Of a DNA stretch of 22,773 bases, positions 6,379 to 13,806 are shown piece after piece. This DNA comes from Ruminococcaceae bacterium UBA7127 (lineage in GTDB: Bacteria > Bacillota > Clostridia > Oscillospirales > Acutalibacteraceae): contig DKXL01000017.1 of NCBI GenBank assembly GCA_002493005.1, positions 1 through 22,773 on the forward strand, given 5' to 3'. Every line of letters begins with the position of its first letter. Positions within the stretch are counted from its first letter, which is position 1. Made by a program: the position numbers and the translations under genes. The notes beneath the pieces were generated by a model. That model did not search any database, was not told the DNA's origin, and saw only the letters and a list, made by a program, of their open reading frames with translations.

Positions 6379-6453
6379 TGGTGACCCGGACGAGAATCGA
6401 ACTCGTGTTACCGCCGTGAAAGGGCGGTGTCTTAACCGCTTGACCACCGGGCC
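6379..6453 (-). tRNA. tRNA-Glu (UUC)
   Basis: 75-nt minus-strand cloverleaf with acceptor stem GGCCCGG / CCGGGTC (one G-U pair), D arm GTGGTCAAGCGGTTAAGAC, anticodon loop CTTTCAC (anticodon UUC) and T loop GAGTTCGATTCTC. The 3' CCA is encoded (6379-6381). Middle gene of the operon, 12 nt upstream of tRNA-Leu. Confidence 0.97.
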
Positions 6454-6458
6454 AGATA

Positions 6459-6535
6459 TGGTAGCGGAAATAGGACTTGAACCTACGACACTTCGGGTAT
6501 GAACCGAATGCTCTAGCCAGCTGAGCTATTCCGCC
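6459..6535 (-). tRNA. tRNA-Met (CAU), elongator type
   Basis: 77-nt minus-strand cloverleaf with acceptor stem GGCGGAA / TTCCGCT, D arm TAGCTCAGCTGGCTAGAGC, anticodon stem-loop TTCGG-TTCATAC-CCGAA (CAU), T loop GGTTCAAGTCC and encoded CCA. It lacks the three G-C pairs in the anticodon stem and the unpaired position 1 typical of initiator tRNA, so it is elongator Met. A tRNA-Ile with a modified CAU anticodon is a less likely alternative. Confidence 0.93.
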
Positions 6536-6569
6536 ATATTTTGCTGTTTACTCGAAATCAGCAAGATTG

Positions 6570-6598
6570 ATTATATTATATTATAAGCATTTTGTCAA
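6570..6598 (-). promoter_or_regulatory. tRNA operon promoter
   Basis: TTGACA (-35, 6593-6598) and TATAAT (-10, 6570-6575), both perfect consensus, with 17-bp spacing on the minus strand, about 35 bp upstream of tRNA-Met. This is the strongest promoter in the window, as expected for a stable RNA operon. Confidence 0.95.
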
Positions 6599-6632
6599 GT
6601 ATTTTTTCAATATTTTCGGCAATTTTTTTATT

Positions 6633-6660
6633 TTGGGTCAGAGTTTGCACTCTGACCCAA
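6633..6660 (-). terminator. Hairpin at the glucokinase 3' end (no U-tract)
   Basis: A perfect 12-bp stem (TTGGGTCAGAGT / ACTCTGACCCAA) with a GCAA tetraloop on the minus strand, 12 nt after the ROK gene stop. The minus-strand sequence after the stem is A-rich rather than T-rich, so it is not a canonical intrinsic terminator. It may stabilise the mRNA 3' end or terminate with help. Confidence 0.55.
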
Positions 6661-6672
6661 AGAATACTACGC

Positions 6673-7623
6673 TTAATCGAGATACGCCGCGCCGATAATT
6701 CCGGCGTCATTACCGAGCGAACACTTGCAGATTACCGTCTGCTTATCGTTATGCTTAGTATATCTTTCTCTCTCAACGATTGTTCTGAGCGGAGCAAGCA
6801 GATTTTCACCTTCGTTTGAAACTCCACCGCCTATGCAAAGCACATCAGGCTGGAAAATATTGATGATATTTACAAGACCGCAAGCAAGATAGCTGATGTA
6901 TTCCTCAACAACAGCCTTTGCAGTCGGGTCGCCGTCACGCATTGCGTCAAATGCAGTTCTGCCGCTAACCTTATTTATATCACCGTCACAGAGCTTGAGC
7001 ATATAGCTGAATTCAAGCTTTTCGCTCAAAATTTTCTGCTTTGTAAGGTTGATAAGACCTGTTGCTGAAGCATAAGTTTCCCAACAGCCCTTTCTGCCGC
7101 AGGCACATTCCTTGCCGTCTTTGACGATTACCATATGACCAAGCTCTGCACCTGCAAAGTTTGAACCGCTGTAAATTTTGCCGTTGATGATGATACCACC
7201 GCCAACACCCGTGCCGAGTGTGATTGCAACTGCGTTCTTTGCACCCTTTGCACTGCCTGCAAGGTATTCACCAAGAGCAGCTGCGTTTGCGTCGTTTTCA
7301 ATTAAAACCTTTGTTTTTATTCTTTCTTCCATCATTTTTACAACTTCCCAGTTGTGGAAAAAGAGATTTGCTGAATACTCAATAACACCTGTCTTTGGAT
7401 TAACTGCACCGGGAACACCGATACCGACTGACTCAATGTCATCCATTGTGAGCTTTGCTTTTGTAACCGCCTTTAATGCAACCTCTGCCATACTGTCACA
7501 AATCTCGCTTTCGGGACGTGGAACGGCAGTTTTGCAGGAGGCTTTGGCTATGATTTCATAATTCTCGTCAACTACGCCTGCAACGATATTTGTTCCGCCC
7601 AGGTCAATTCCGAGTCTGTACAT
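6673..7623 (-). CDS. glcK: ROK-family glucokinase
   Basis: A 316-residue cytosolic sugar kinase, expected to phosphorylate glucose to glucose-6-phosphate with ATP. Visible motifs: the phosphate loop LGIDLGGTNIVAG (4-16), IENDANAAALGE with the catalytic Asp (about 111), GAELGHM (about 158-164), and the ROK zinc site CACGRKGCWE (about 173-182; cysteines plus the upstream His of GH). The C-terminal GGGVSNEG adenosine-binding loop is also present. No N-terminal helix-turn-helix exists, so it is an enzyme rather than a ROK repressor. AAAGGATG precedes the ATG. It lies 77 nt downstream of guaB on the same strand. Other hexoses such as mannose are possible substrates. Confidence 0.88.
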   Translation of the reverse strand: MYRLGIDLGGTNIVAGVVDENYEIIAKASCKTAVPRPESEICDSMAEVALKAVTKAKLTMDDIESVGIGVPGAVNPKTGVIEYSANLFFHNWEVVKMMEERIKTKVLIENDANAAALGEYLAGSAKGAKNAVAITLGTGVGGGIIINGKIYSGSNFAGAELGHMVIVKDGKECACGRKGCWETYASATGLINLTKQKILSEKLEFSYMLKLCDGDINKVSGRTAFDAMRDGDPTAKAVVEEYISYLACGLVNIINIFQPDVLCIGGGVSNEGENLLAPLRTIVERERYTKHNDKQTVICKCSLGNDAGIIGAAYLD

Positions 7624-7700
7624 AATGGCACATCCTTTTTTAATTATATTAATAAATGTGATTGCTGTTACTTATTATATGCTGAAATTCTGCAAAAATA

Positions 7701-9182
7701 TCAGCCAAAGTTATATGAATAATTAGGAGATTCCTTGGTAATCTGAATATCATGAGGATGACTCTCACGCAGACCTGCACCTGAAATACGAACAAATTTT
7801 GCCTTTTGGTGAAGCTCCTCAATGGTTGCGCAGCCTGTATAGCCCATACCTGCGCGCAAGCCGCCCATAAGCTGATATACTGTGTCTGAAAGGTAACCCT
7901 TGTAAGGAACGCGACCTTCAACGCCCTCGGGAACAAACTTATTGTTGCTTGCCTGGAAGTATCTGTCTGCACTGCCCTTGCCCATTGCGCCAAGGCTGCC
8001 CATTCCTCTGTACACCTTGAACTGTCTGCCCTGATAAATCTCGTTTTCTCCGGGGCTTTCTTCACAACCGGCAACAAGTGAACCGACCATTACAACGCTT
8101 CCGCCTGCGGCGAGAGCCTTAACAATGTCGCCGCTGTATTTAACGCCGCCGTCTGCAATTACAGGAATACCGTACTTTGAAGCCTCGCAGGCTGCGTCAT
8201 AAATTGCAGAAATTTGAGGCACGCCGATACCAGCAACAATACGAGTTGTGCAAATAGAACCGGGACCGATACCAACCTTGATTGCATCTGCACCGGCGTC
8301 AATAAGAGCTTTAGCTGCCTCGGCAGTTGCAATATTGCCTGCAATAAGAGGAAGATCGGGATAAGCCTTTTTAACCTTTGCAACAGAATTAACTACATTT
8401 GAATTGTGTCCGTGAGCAGAGTCAAGTACAACAACGTCAACTTGTGCCTCAACAAGAGCCGCAACTCTGTCAAGAACATCAGCAGTAGCACCGATAGCGG
8501 CGCCGCAAATAAGTCTTCCCCCGTTGTCACGAGCTGAGTTTGGATACTGAACGCTTTTTTCAATATCCTTGATTGTAATAAGACCCTTTAATGTGCCGTC
8601 ATTACCGACTATCGGGAGTTTTTCGATTCTGTGCTGACGCAGAATTTCCTGTGCCTGCTGAAGTGTTGTGCCAACAGGAGCAGTTACAAGATTTTCGTGA
8701 GTCATCACTGCCGAAATCGGTTGTGCAAAATCCTTTGCAGTCATAAAACGGAGGTCACGGTTTGTAATAATACCAACAAGCTTACCGTCCATACAAATCG
8801 GAACACCTGAAATTTTATATTTGCCCATAAGCTCGTCAGCGTCTTTTACTGTATTTGTCGGAGCAAGGAAAAACGGATTCACAATAACGCCGTTTTCGCT
8901 TCGCTTTACTCTGTCAACCTGATCAGCCTGCTTTTCAATAGGCATATTTTTGTGGATAATGCCTACGCCGCCTTCACGTGCAATAGCAATAGCCATATCG
9001 GTTTCGGTGACTGTGTCCATTGCAGCAGTCATAAGCGGTGTGTTAAGCTTAATTGTTTTGGTGAGATGAGTAGATACATCAACATTTTTTGGTTCTACAT
9101 CTGATTCACCCGGAATAAGCAAAACATCATCAAAGGTAAGTCCTTCCTTGCCAAATTTGTCGTTATAGTTAGTATTCAGCAT
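7701..9182 (-). CDS. guaB: IMP dehydrogenase
   Basis: The NAD-dependent oxidation of IMP to XMP is the first committed step of GMP synthesis. The 493-residue protein has full family length. It contains the N-terminal barrel start (GLTFDDVLLIPGES), two CBS domains inserted at about 95-215 (NPFFLAPTNTVKDADELM, VMTHENLVTAPVGTTL), the catalytic loop GIGPGSICTTR with Cys at about 311, and the flap region with MGSLGAMGKGSADRYFQ. GGAGGAGT lies 4 nt upstream of the ATG at 9180-9182. A clear promoter sits 50 bp upstream. The adjacent ROK kinase may be read through, as no terminator is seen between them. Confidence 0.98.
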   Translation of the reverse strand: MLNTNYNDKFGKEGLTFDDVLLIPGESDVEPKNVDVSTHLTKTIKLNTPLMTAAMDTVTETDMAIAIAREGGVGIIHKNMPIEKQADQVDRVKRSENGVIVNPFFLAPTNTVKDADELMGKYKISGVPICMDGKLVGIITNRDLRFMTAKDFAQPISAVMTHENLVTAPVGTTLQQAQEILRQHRIEKLPIVGNDGTLKGLITIKDIEKSVQYPNSARDNGGRLICGAAIGATADVLDRVAALVEAQVDVVVLDSAHGHNSNVVNSVAKVKKAYPDLPLIAGNIATAEAAKALIDAGADAIKVGIGPGSICTTRIVAGIGVPQISAIYDAACEASKYGIPVIADGGVKYSGDIVKALAAGGSVVMVGSLVAGCEESPGENEIYQGRQFKVYRGMGSLGAMGKGSADRYFQASNNKFVPEGVEGRVPYKGYLSDTVYQLMGGLRAGMGYTGCATIEELHQKAKFVRISGAGLRESHPHDIQITKESPNYSYNFG

Positions 9183-9232
9183 ATTACTCCTCCATTTTAC
9201 AAATTTCTTAATCTCTTGAATTATTAACCTTT

Positions 9233-9261
9233 ATTATATCAAATTACTTGAAGATTATCAA
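9233..9261 (-). promoter_or_regulatory. guaB promoter
   Basis: TTGATA (-35, 9256-9261) and TATAAT (-10, 9233-9238) with 17-bp spacing on the minus strand. A small inverted repeat, CTTGA (9248-9252) / TCAAG (9258-9262), overlaps the -35 and spacer. Confidence 0.85.
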
Positions 9262-9324
9262 GATACAATATGCTTTTTCTTTAACTTTTTATTAAATAAT
9301 TTTGCTTGTCGGCTCTTTTTCTTA

Positions 9325-9353
9325 TTGACAATACTGTTTGCAAAATATACAAT
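9325..9353 (+). promoter_or_regulatory. Promoter of the lipoprotein gene
   Basis: TTGACA (9325-9330) and TACAAT (9348-9353) with 17-bp spacing on the plus strand. The start codon is about 150 bp downstream, implying an unusually long leader for this window, unless a closer promoter exists that I did not recognise. Confidence 0.75.
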
Positions 9354-9502
9354 TATAACTAAGTTATTTTTATTATAATCTTATAAATTGCTGTATGTGA
9401 TTTTAACAGACTTATTTTATGCGAAAGACGCAAATTTTCACGCAAATTTAACAGTAAACATTGTCTGTTTTTGATTGCATTTCAGAATAAAGGAGCAATC
9501 AT

Positions 9503-10276
9503 ATGAAAAATTTTATTATAAAAATTTGTGCGTTTGCAATCACGGCGGTGTCTGTGTTTTCATTTACTGCCTGTGACAGCGAAAGCGGCACGGTTGAGCC
9601 AACCGCCTCTGCACAAACCCAACCAACCACTGCACCTCAACAAGCGGAATTTGACATTGGCAAACTGCATACATTCGACCCGAACTCTAAAGATTCTTTT
9701 TCGGGAGTATGGCACATTACAGAGGGTGACGGCACTAAGTACGCTGATTTTTCATATATGTTTGATGGAGATAAAACCGCCTTTCTTATGATGGGCAACA
9801 CCGCCTTTATGCAACCCTATGAGGTAACAACCGATGATGACGGCAACTGCGTTTTGACTGCACAGCTTATGTTTGGAATTAACGGAACCTATATTGCCGA
9901 ATTTAACAAGACAAAGGATACAGCCACCTTGACAGACACCGAATCCCAAAAGGTTACAAAAATCGAAAAGCTTGATGATTACAGTATTTTGCCCGAACCT
10001 GATAAAAACCCCGTAATTGACGAATCTATTCTGGGCGCTTGGACATCGAACGACGGTGAATATTATTACTTTGATAAAAGCGGTATTATGTACAACAACC
10101 TATATAACAATGTATACACCTACTCTGCATATTCTGCCAAGGACGGCACGATTACAAGTACCTACTCAACAGGCACGGACGTTGAAACAACCGAGTATAC
10201 CTACTCCGTAAAGGACGACAATATGATTCTTAATGACTACGAATATAAAAAGATACCGACCTCACAATTACAGTAA
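9503..10276 (+). CDS. Putative secreted lipoprotein, unknown function
   Basis: A 257-residue protein with a lipoprotein-type signal peptide: basic start MKNFIIK, hydrophobic core, then FTAC with Cys24 as the likely lipidated residue. Phe at -3 is less common than Leu. A Thr/Ala/Gln/Pro-rich linker follows (about 30-50). Two beta-rich segments resemble small lipocalin-like barrels: one from FSGVWHITEGDGTKY (about 72) and one from ILGAWTSNDGEYYYF (about 177). Each opens with a G-x-W motif followed by a Tyr/Phe-rich strand. AAAGGAG lies ahead of the ATG at 9503. It converges on lgt, which encodes the enzyme that would lipidate it. No enzymatic motif is seen. Confidence 0.72.
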   Translation: MKNFIIKICAFAITAVSVFSFTACDSESGTVEPTASAQTQPTTAPQQAEFDIGKLHTFDPNSKDSFSGVWHITEGDGTKYADFSYMFDGDKTAFLMMGNTAFMQPYEVTTDDDGNCVLTAQLMFGINGTYIAEFNKTKDTATLTDTESQKVTKIEKLDDYSILPEPDKNPVIDESILGAWTSNDGEYYYFDKSGIMYNNLYNNVYTYSAYSAKDGTITSTYSTGTDVETTEYTYSVKDDNMILNDYEYKKIPTSQLQ

Positions 10277-10317
10277 AGTCAGTATTTGAGCATATTTGAA
10301 CATTTTTTATTAAACAG

Positions 10318-10347
10318 CAAACAACCACCTGTTCAGGTGGTTGTTTG
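10318..10347. terminator. Convergent terminator shared by the lipoprotein gene and lgt
   Basis: A perfect 14-bp stem (CAAACAACCACCTG / CAGGTGGTTGTTTG) with a TT loop. The last codons and stop of lgt (10333-10335 is the stop) lie inside the stem, so the Q-T-T-T end of Lgt is encoded by the terminator arm. Tails are only moderately T-rich on both strands. Confidence 0.8.
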
Positions 10348-11148
10348 TGCTTTTATAGCCTTTTCTTTATGGATTTTAACAATCAGGAATATCAAAGCGC
10401 CGATAAACAAAATCACACTTATAATTTGAGAAGTTGACAATCCAAATAAATATCCCCGATATGCATCCCCGCGCAAAAACTCATCAAAAAATCTTATCAC
10501 GGAATAAAGCAAAATATATATTGCAAAAAGCTTTCCTTTAAATTTTGGCTTTTTCAGCAAATAGACAAGGAGCAAAAACAAGGCTAAATTTAAAGCAGCC
10601 TCAAGCAGCTGAACAGGAAACCTCTGAACATCATTTATACTTGGGTTGAGATGATTATCATGAACCGTAAATCCAAATTCAGATTCGATTCCGTAACAAC
10701 AACCGCCCAAAAAGCAACCTATTCTGCCAAAACAATGAAACAGCGGAACCATTGGGGCACAAATGTCAGAATACTCGTCCAAATCAAGCTTCTTTATTTT
10801 TCCGTATATTATGCCTGCCGCCATACCGCCAAGCAATCCTCCGTAGAAAACCGAACCGCCAAATACAAGTGCTACGTTTGCCAGGAATTCATCAAATGTT
10901 GACGTGTATTTTGACCAATGCGTCAGCCATTCAATCAGAAGGTTAACATTTGTCACACCATAAATAATATGGCCGCCCACAAATACTCCGATTGAACATA
11001 TCAGCAAAAAAACAATAAAGTCATTGTCATCATGGCCGCGCTTTTTTGCGGTTTTGCAAACAAACAATCCGCTAATCAATATTCCTATTAACGATACAAT
11101 TCCGTATGTTGACAATTCTCTGCCAAACAAATTTATTAAAGGAAACAT
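10333..11148 (-). CDS. lgt: Prolipoprotein diacylglyceryl transferase
   Basis: Lgt transfers diacylglycerol from phosphatidylglycerol to the lipobox cysteine of prolipoproteins at the membrane. The 271-residue product has about seven hydrophobic segments. It carries the Lgt signature region HCFGRIGCFLGGCCYG (138-153), which contains the conserved GRxG arginine in the Cys-rich form seen in clostridial Lgt, then FPVQLLEA (about 175-182), RFFDEFLRGD and LSTSQIIS. GGAGAG precedes the ATG at 11146-11148. The space upstream is only 18 nt from a hairpin at 11167-11196, so the promoter arrangement is unusual. The C-terminal residues are encoded within the convergent terminator. Confidence 0.93.
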   Translation of the reverse strand: MFPLINLFGRELSTYGIVSLIGILISGLFVCKTAKKRGHDDNDFIVFLLICSIGVFVGGHIIYGVTNVNLLIEWLTHWSKYTSTFDEFLANVALVFGGSVFYGGLLGGMAAGIIYGKIKKLDLDEYSDICAPMVPLFHCFGRIGCFLGGCCYGIESEFGFTVHDNHLNPSINDVQRFPVQLLEAALNLALFLLLVYLLKKPKFKGKLFAIYILLYSVIRFFDEFLRGDAYRGYLFGLSTSQIISVILFIGALIFLIVKIHKEKAIKAQTTT

Positions 11149-11166
11149 CTTTTCTCTCCAAAAACA

Positions 11167-11196
11167 CAGCCTCCTGCATCATAGCACAGGAGGCTG
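11167..11196 (-). terminator. Hairpin between the DUF4190-like gene and lgt
   Basis: A perfect 10-bp stem (CAGCCTCCTG / CAGGAGGCTG) with a 10-nt loop, followed on the minus strand by TGTTTTTGG, which also leads into the lgt ribosome-binding site. It looks like an intrinsic terminator of the upstream small gene, and lgt begins 18 nt later. Either lgt is expressed by read-through (attenuation), or the TATGAT within the loop is part of a weak lgt promoter. Confidence 0.75.
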
Positions 11197-11217
11197 GTAT
11201 AATTCAGTTTTTTCTGA

Positions 11218-11517
11218 TTAATAATATGCTGCCAATGAACCTAATGATGAAGCAGCACTTGTAACTGCACATACAGCACAAATTGTGCAAACGAGCATAA
11301 TTCCGCTTAAAACCACACCGATAATGCTGAGTACGAGACCTGCTGTTGCCATACCCTTGTTCTCATCCATTGGCTTGCGAGCCTGGATGCTGAGTATAAG
11401 ACCTACAATACCTGCAACAATAGCAAGAATTGATGTGAAACCGAACCATGGTAATGCTACTGAAGCGATACCGAGAATTAATGCGGCAATAGCTTTGCCT
11501 TTTGTGTTATTCTGCAT
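11218..11517 (-). CDS. Small DUF4190-like membrane protein
   Basis: I take the ATG at 11515-11517, giving about 99 residues beginning MQNNTKGKAIAAL. GAGGGG lies 6-7 nt upstream. The longer frame to 11550 lacks a ribosome-binding site. The protein has three hydrophobic stretches (about residues 8-44 as two helices, and 58-90), separated by the cytoplasmic SIQARKPMDENKGMA segment. This GKAIAAL...SIxARK...KGMATAGLVLSI pattern is typical of the DUF4190 family, which has no established function. The C-terminus is small-residue rich (CAVTSAASSLGSLAAYY). It has its own promoter at 11568-11597 and a terminator-like hairpin just after it. Confidence 0.78.
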   Translation of the reverse strand: MQNNTKGKAIAALILGIASVALPWFGFTSILAIVAGIVGLILSIQARKPMDENKGMATAGLVLSIIGVVLSGIMLVCTICAVCAVTSAASSLGSLAAYY

Positions 11518-11567
11518 AATAAACCCCTCTGTAATATTAAATTTACTCAATATGTTTGAGCAAAATT

Positions 11568-11597
11568 ATAATAGCATATTTTGTATTCCATTGTCAA
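11568..11597 (-). promoter_or_regulatory. Promoter of the DUF4190-like gene
   Basis: TTGACA (-35, 11592-11597) and TATTAT (-10, 11568-11573) with 18-bp spacing on the minus strand. An overlapping TATAAT lies 3 bp further down with a less favourable spacing. The leader to the ATG at 11517 is about 45 nt. Confidence 0.72.
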
Positions 11598-11663
11598 CAA
11601 AATTCCCAAAATATACATATTTCAATTTTGTAATAGATTTGGCTTATACGGAACATATGCGAA

Positions 11664-12944
11664 TTATTTTATTAATTTCTTGCCGCCCATATATGGTCTT
11701 AACGCTTCAGGAATTCTTATAGAACCGTCTTCGTTAAGGTTGTTTTCAAGGAATGCAATCAGCATTCTCGGAGGTGCAACAACTGTGTTGTTGAGGGTGT
11801 GTGCAAAGTATTTTTTGCCGCCTTCCCCCGATACTCTGATTTTTAGTCTGCGAGCCTGAGCGTCGCCGAGATTTGAACAAGAGCCAACCTCAAAATATTT
11901 TTGCTGACGAGGTGACCACGCTTCAACATCAAGCGAACGAACCTTCAAGTCTGCAAGGTCGCCTGAGCAGCACTCAAGTGTGCGAACAGGAATATCGAGT
12001 GAACGGAACAAGTCAACTGTGTTCTGCCAAAGCTTGTCAAACCACATCTTGCTTTCATCAGGCTTACAAACAACAATCATTTCCTGCTTTTCAAACTGAT
12101 GTATTCTGTACACACCTCTCTCCTCAATGCCGTGTGCACCCTTTTCTTTGCGGAAGCACGGTGAATAACTGGTGAGTGTGTAAGGCAGATTTTCTTCACT
12201 GTTGATGGTGTCAATAAACTTGCCTATCATTGAATGCTCACTTGTGCCGATAAGGTAGAGGTCCTCTCCCTCAATCTTATACATCATTGAGTCCATTTCA
12301 GCAAAGCTCATAACGCCTGTTACAACATTGCTTCTTATCATAAACGGAGGAACACAATAAGTAAATCCTCTGTCAATCATAAAGTCACGTGCGTATGAAA
12401 TAACGGCGCTGTGCAGTCTTGCAATATCTCCCATAAGATAGTAGAATCCGTTTCCTGCTACCTTTCTTGCCGAATCAAGATCAATTCCGTTAAGTTTTTC
12501 CATAATATCTGTGTGATACGGGACTTCGAAATCAGGTGTTACAGGCTCGCCAAAGCGTTCAATCTCAACATTTTGGCTGTCATCCTTGCCGATTGGCACG
12601 TTTTCGTCAATAATCTGAGGTATCTGCATCATAATTGAGGTAACTTCTTCGCTCAGCTTTGCTTCCTTTTCTTCAAGCTCTGCAAGCTGTTGTGCCTGCT
12701 TGGTTACCTCTTCTCTAAGTGCCATACCCTCTTCTTTTTTGCCCTGTGCCATAAGTGCGCCGATTTGCTTAGAAATTTTGTTTCTGTTTGAACGCAAGTC
12801 GTCAGCCTGTTGCTTTACAGCACGACTCTGTGCGTCAAGCTCAATTACCTTGTCAACTAACGGAAGTTTGTGATCCTGATACTTCTTCTTTATGTTTTCT
12901 TTTACTGCATCAGGGTTTTCTCTTAAAAATTTAATATCTATCAT
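11664..12944 (-). CDS. serS: Seryl-tRNA synthetase
   Basis: A class II synthetase that charges tRNA-Ser. The 426-residue protein has an N-terminal tRNA-binding helical arm (about 30-105, rich in K/E/Q). The serine/ATP site shows GTSEHS (233-238), motif 2 around CFRKEKGAHGIEERGVYRIHQFEK (263-286) and motif 3 as NNTVVAPPRMLIAFLEN (385-401), with the class II arginine at 393. Motif 3 differs from the common bacterial NGSxLAVGRT form: the residues before the Arg are PP rather than VG. The start ATG (12942-12944) follows AGAGGTAA directly after the parB stop. With only 13 nt between parB and serS there is no room for a serine T-box, so expression follows the parAB transcript. Confidence 0.95.
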   Translation of the reverse strand: MIDIKFLRENPDAVKENIKKKYQDHKLPLVDKVIELDAQSRAVKQQADDLRSNRNKISKQIGALMAQGKKEEGMALREEVTKQAQQLAELEEKEAKLSEEVTSIMMQIPQIIDENVPIGKDDSQNVEIERFGEPVTPDFEVPYHTDIMEKLNGIDLDSARKVAGNGFYYLMGDIARLHSAVISYARDFMIDRGFTYCVPPFMIRSNVVTGVMSFAEMDSMMYKIEGEDLYLIGTSEHSMIGKFIDTINSEENLPYTLTSYSPCFRKEKGAHGIEERGVYRIHQFEKQEMIVVCKPDESKMWFDKLWQNTVDLFRSLDIPVRTLECCSGDLADLKVRSLDVEAWSPRQQKYFEVGSCSNLGDAQARRLKIRVSGEGGKKYFAHTLNNTVVAPPRMLIAFLENNLNEDGSIRIPEALRPYMGGKKLIK

Positions 12945-12957
12945 CTTAATTACCTCT

Positions 12958-13806
12958 TTATTTTAATTTATTTGACAGTTCTGTAAGCTCTTCGTCAGAA
13001 TAAAACTCAATTTGAAGAACTCCGCCTTCTTTTCCCTTGTTTTTTGATACGCTGATTTTTCTGCCAAGACTTTCGCTCAGTGCAAGCTCAACCATACTGT
13101 AAAATGATGGTTTTTTTTCTGTTTTTTCTTCTTTTTCTGCCTTAGGCTTCTTTTTGCAAATCTTTTCAACCTGTCTTACAGATAAATCCTTGCTGACTAT
13201 CTCTTCTGCAAGCTCAATCATTAAGCTTTCATCTTCAAGCATAAGCAATGCTCTTGCGTGTCCTGCCGAAATTTTGCCTTCTTTTAAATACTCCATTACA
13301 CTTTCGGGAAGTTTTAAAAGCCTGAGTGAGTTTGTAATTGCCGGACGGGATTTGCCAACTGATTTGGCTACTTCATCCTGAGAAAAATTATGCTCGTCAA
13401 TAAGTGCCTTGTAGCCCAAAGCCTCTTCAACAGGGGTTAAATCCTCTCGCTGCAAATTTTCTATGAGCGCAATTTCCATTGTTTCAGTGTCGCTTAATTC
13501 ACGTATAATTACAGGAACTTCCGTGAGTCCTGCCATTCGGCTTGCACGATAGCGGCGCTCACCTGCTACTATCTGGTATCCGCCAAGTGTCAGCGGACGA
13601 ACAAGCAATGGCTGCAAAAGTCCGTGTTGTGAGATGCTCTCAGCAAGCTCTGATAATGCCTGTTCATCAAATTCTTTACGCGGCTGCTGTCTGTTTGGCT
13701 CAATTTCTGATATTTTGAGCGTTACACTGCCGTTATCGGTTTCAGCGTCATTCTCTATAAATATGGCGTTTAAACCTTTGCCGAGACCGCCGAGTTTTTT
13801 TGCCAT
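12958..13806 (-). CDS. parB: Chromosome partitioning protein ParB (Spo0J)
   Basis: ParB binds parS, loads as a CTP-dependent sliding clamp and works with ParA and SMC in origin segregation. In the 282-residue protein I see the N-terminal ParA-contact motif GLGKGLNAI (7-15), the CTP-binding GERRYRAS (82-89) and ENLQRED (116-122). The helix-turn-helix is SQDEVAKSVGKSRPAITNSLRLLKL (142-166), and a C-terminal dimerisation domain follows a Lys/Glu linker (about 213-228). Arg at 154 and Gly at 182 match the ParB-type specificity pattern, in contrast to the Noc paralogue at 15004. Its ATG overlaps the parA stop by 1 nt (TAATG). Two perfect parS sites lie in the window. Confidence 0.96.
   Translation of the reverse strand: MAKKLGGLGKGLNAIFIENDAETDNGSVTLKISEIEPNRQQPRKEFDEQALSELAESISQHGLLQPLLVRPLTLGGYQIVAGERRYRASRMAGLTEVPVIIRELSDTETMEIALIENLQREDLTPVEEALGYKALIDEHNFSQDEVAKSVGKSRPAITNSLRLLKLPESVMEYLKEGKISAGHARALLMLEDESLMIELAEEIVSKDLSVRQVEKICKKKPKAEKEEKTEKKPSFYSMVELALSESLGRKISVSKNKGKEGGVLQIEFYSDEELTELSNKLK

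Larger units (their letters stand above)
9183..9502. other. Divergent intergenic region, guaB / lipoprotein
   Basis: This 320-bp A/T-rich gap contains the guaB promoter (minus) and a promoter for the lipoprotein gene (plus). The plus transcript would start near 9360 and carry a leader of about 140 nt, including a GCGAAAGACGC stretch and two similar CGCAAATTT segments near 9429-9450. I see no riboswitch or purine-type aptamer that I can support, and no additional gene. Confidence 0.6.

Noticed and set aside
8951..8959. Perfect DnaA-box-like TTATCCACA (minus)
   Set aside because: It is a single site encoding the conserved I-I-H segment of IMP dehydrogenase, with no cluster around it. Coding constraint explains it; it does not indicate an origin.
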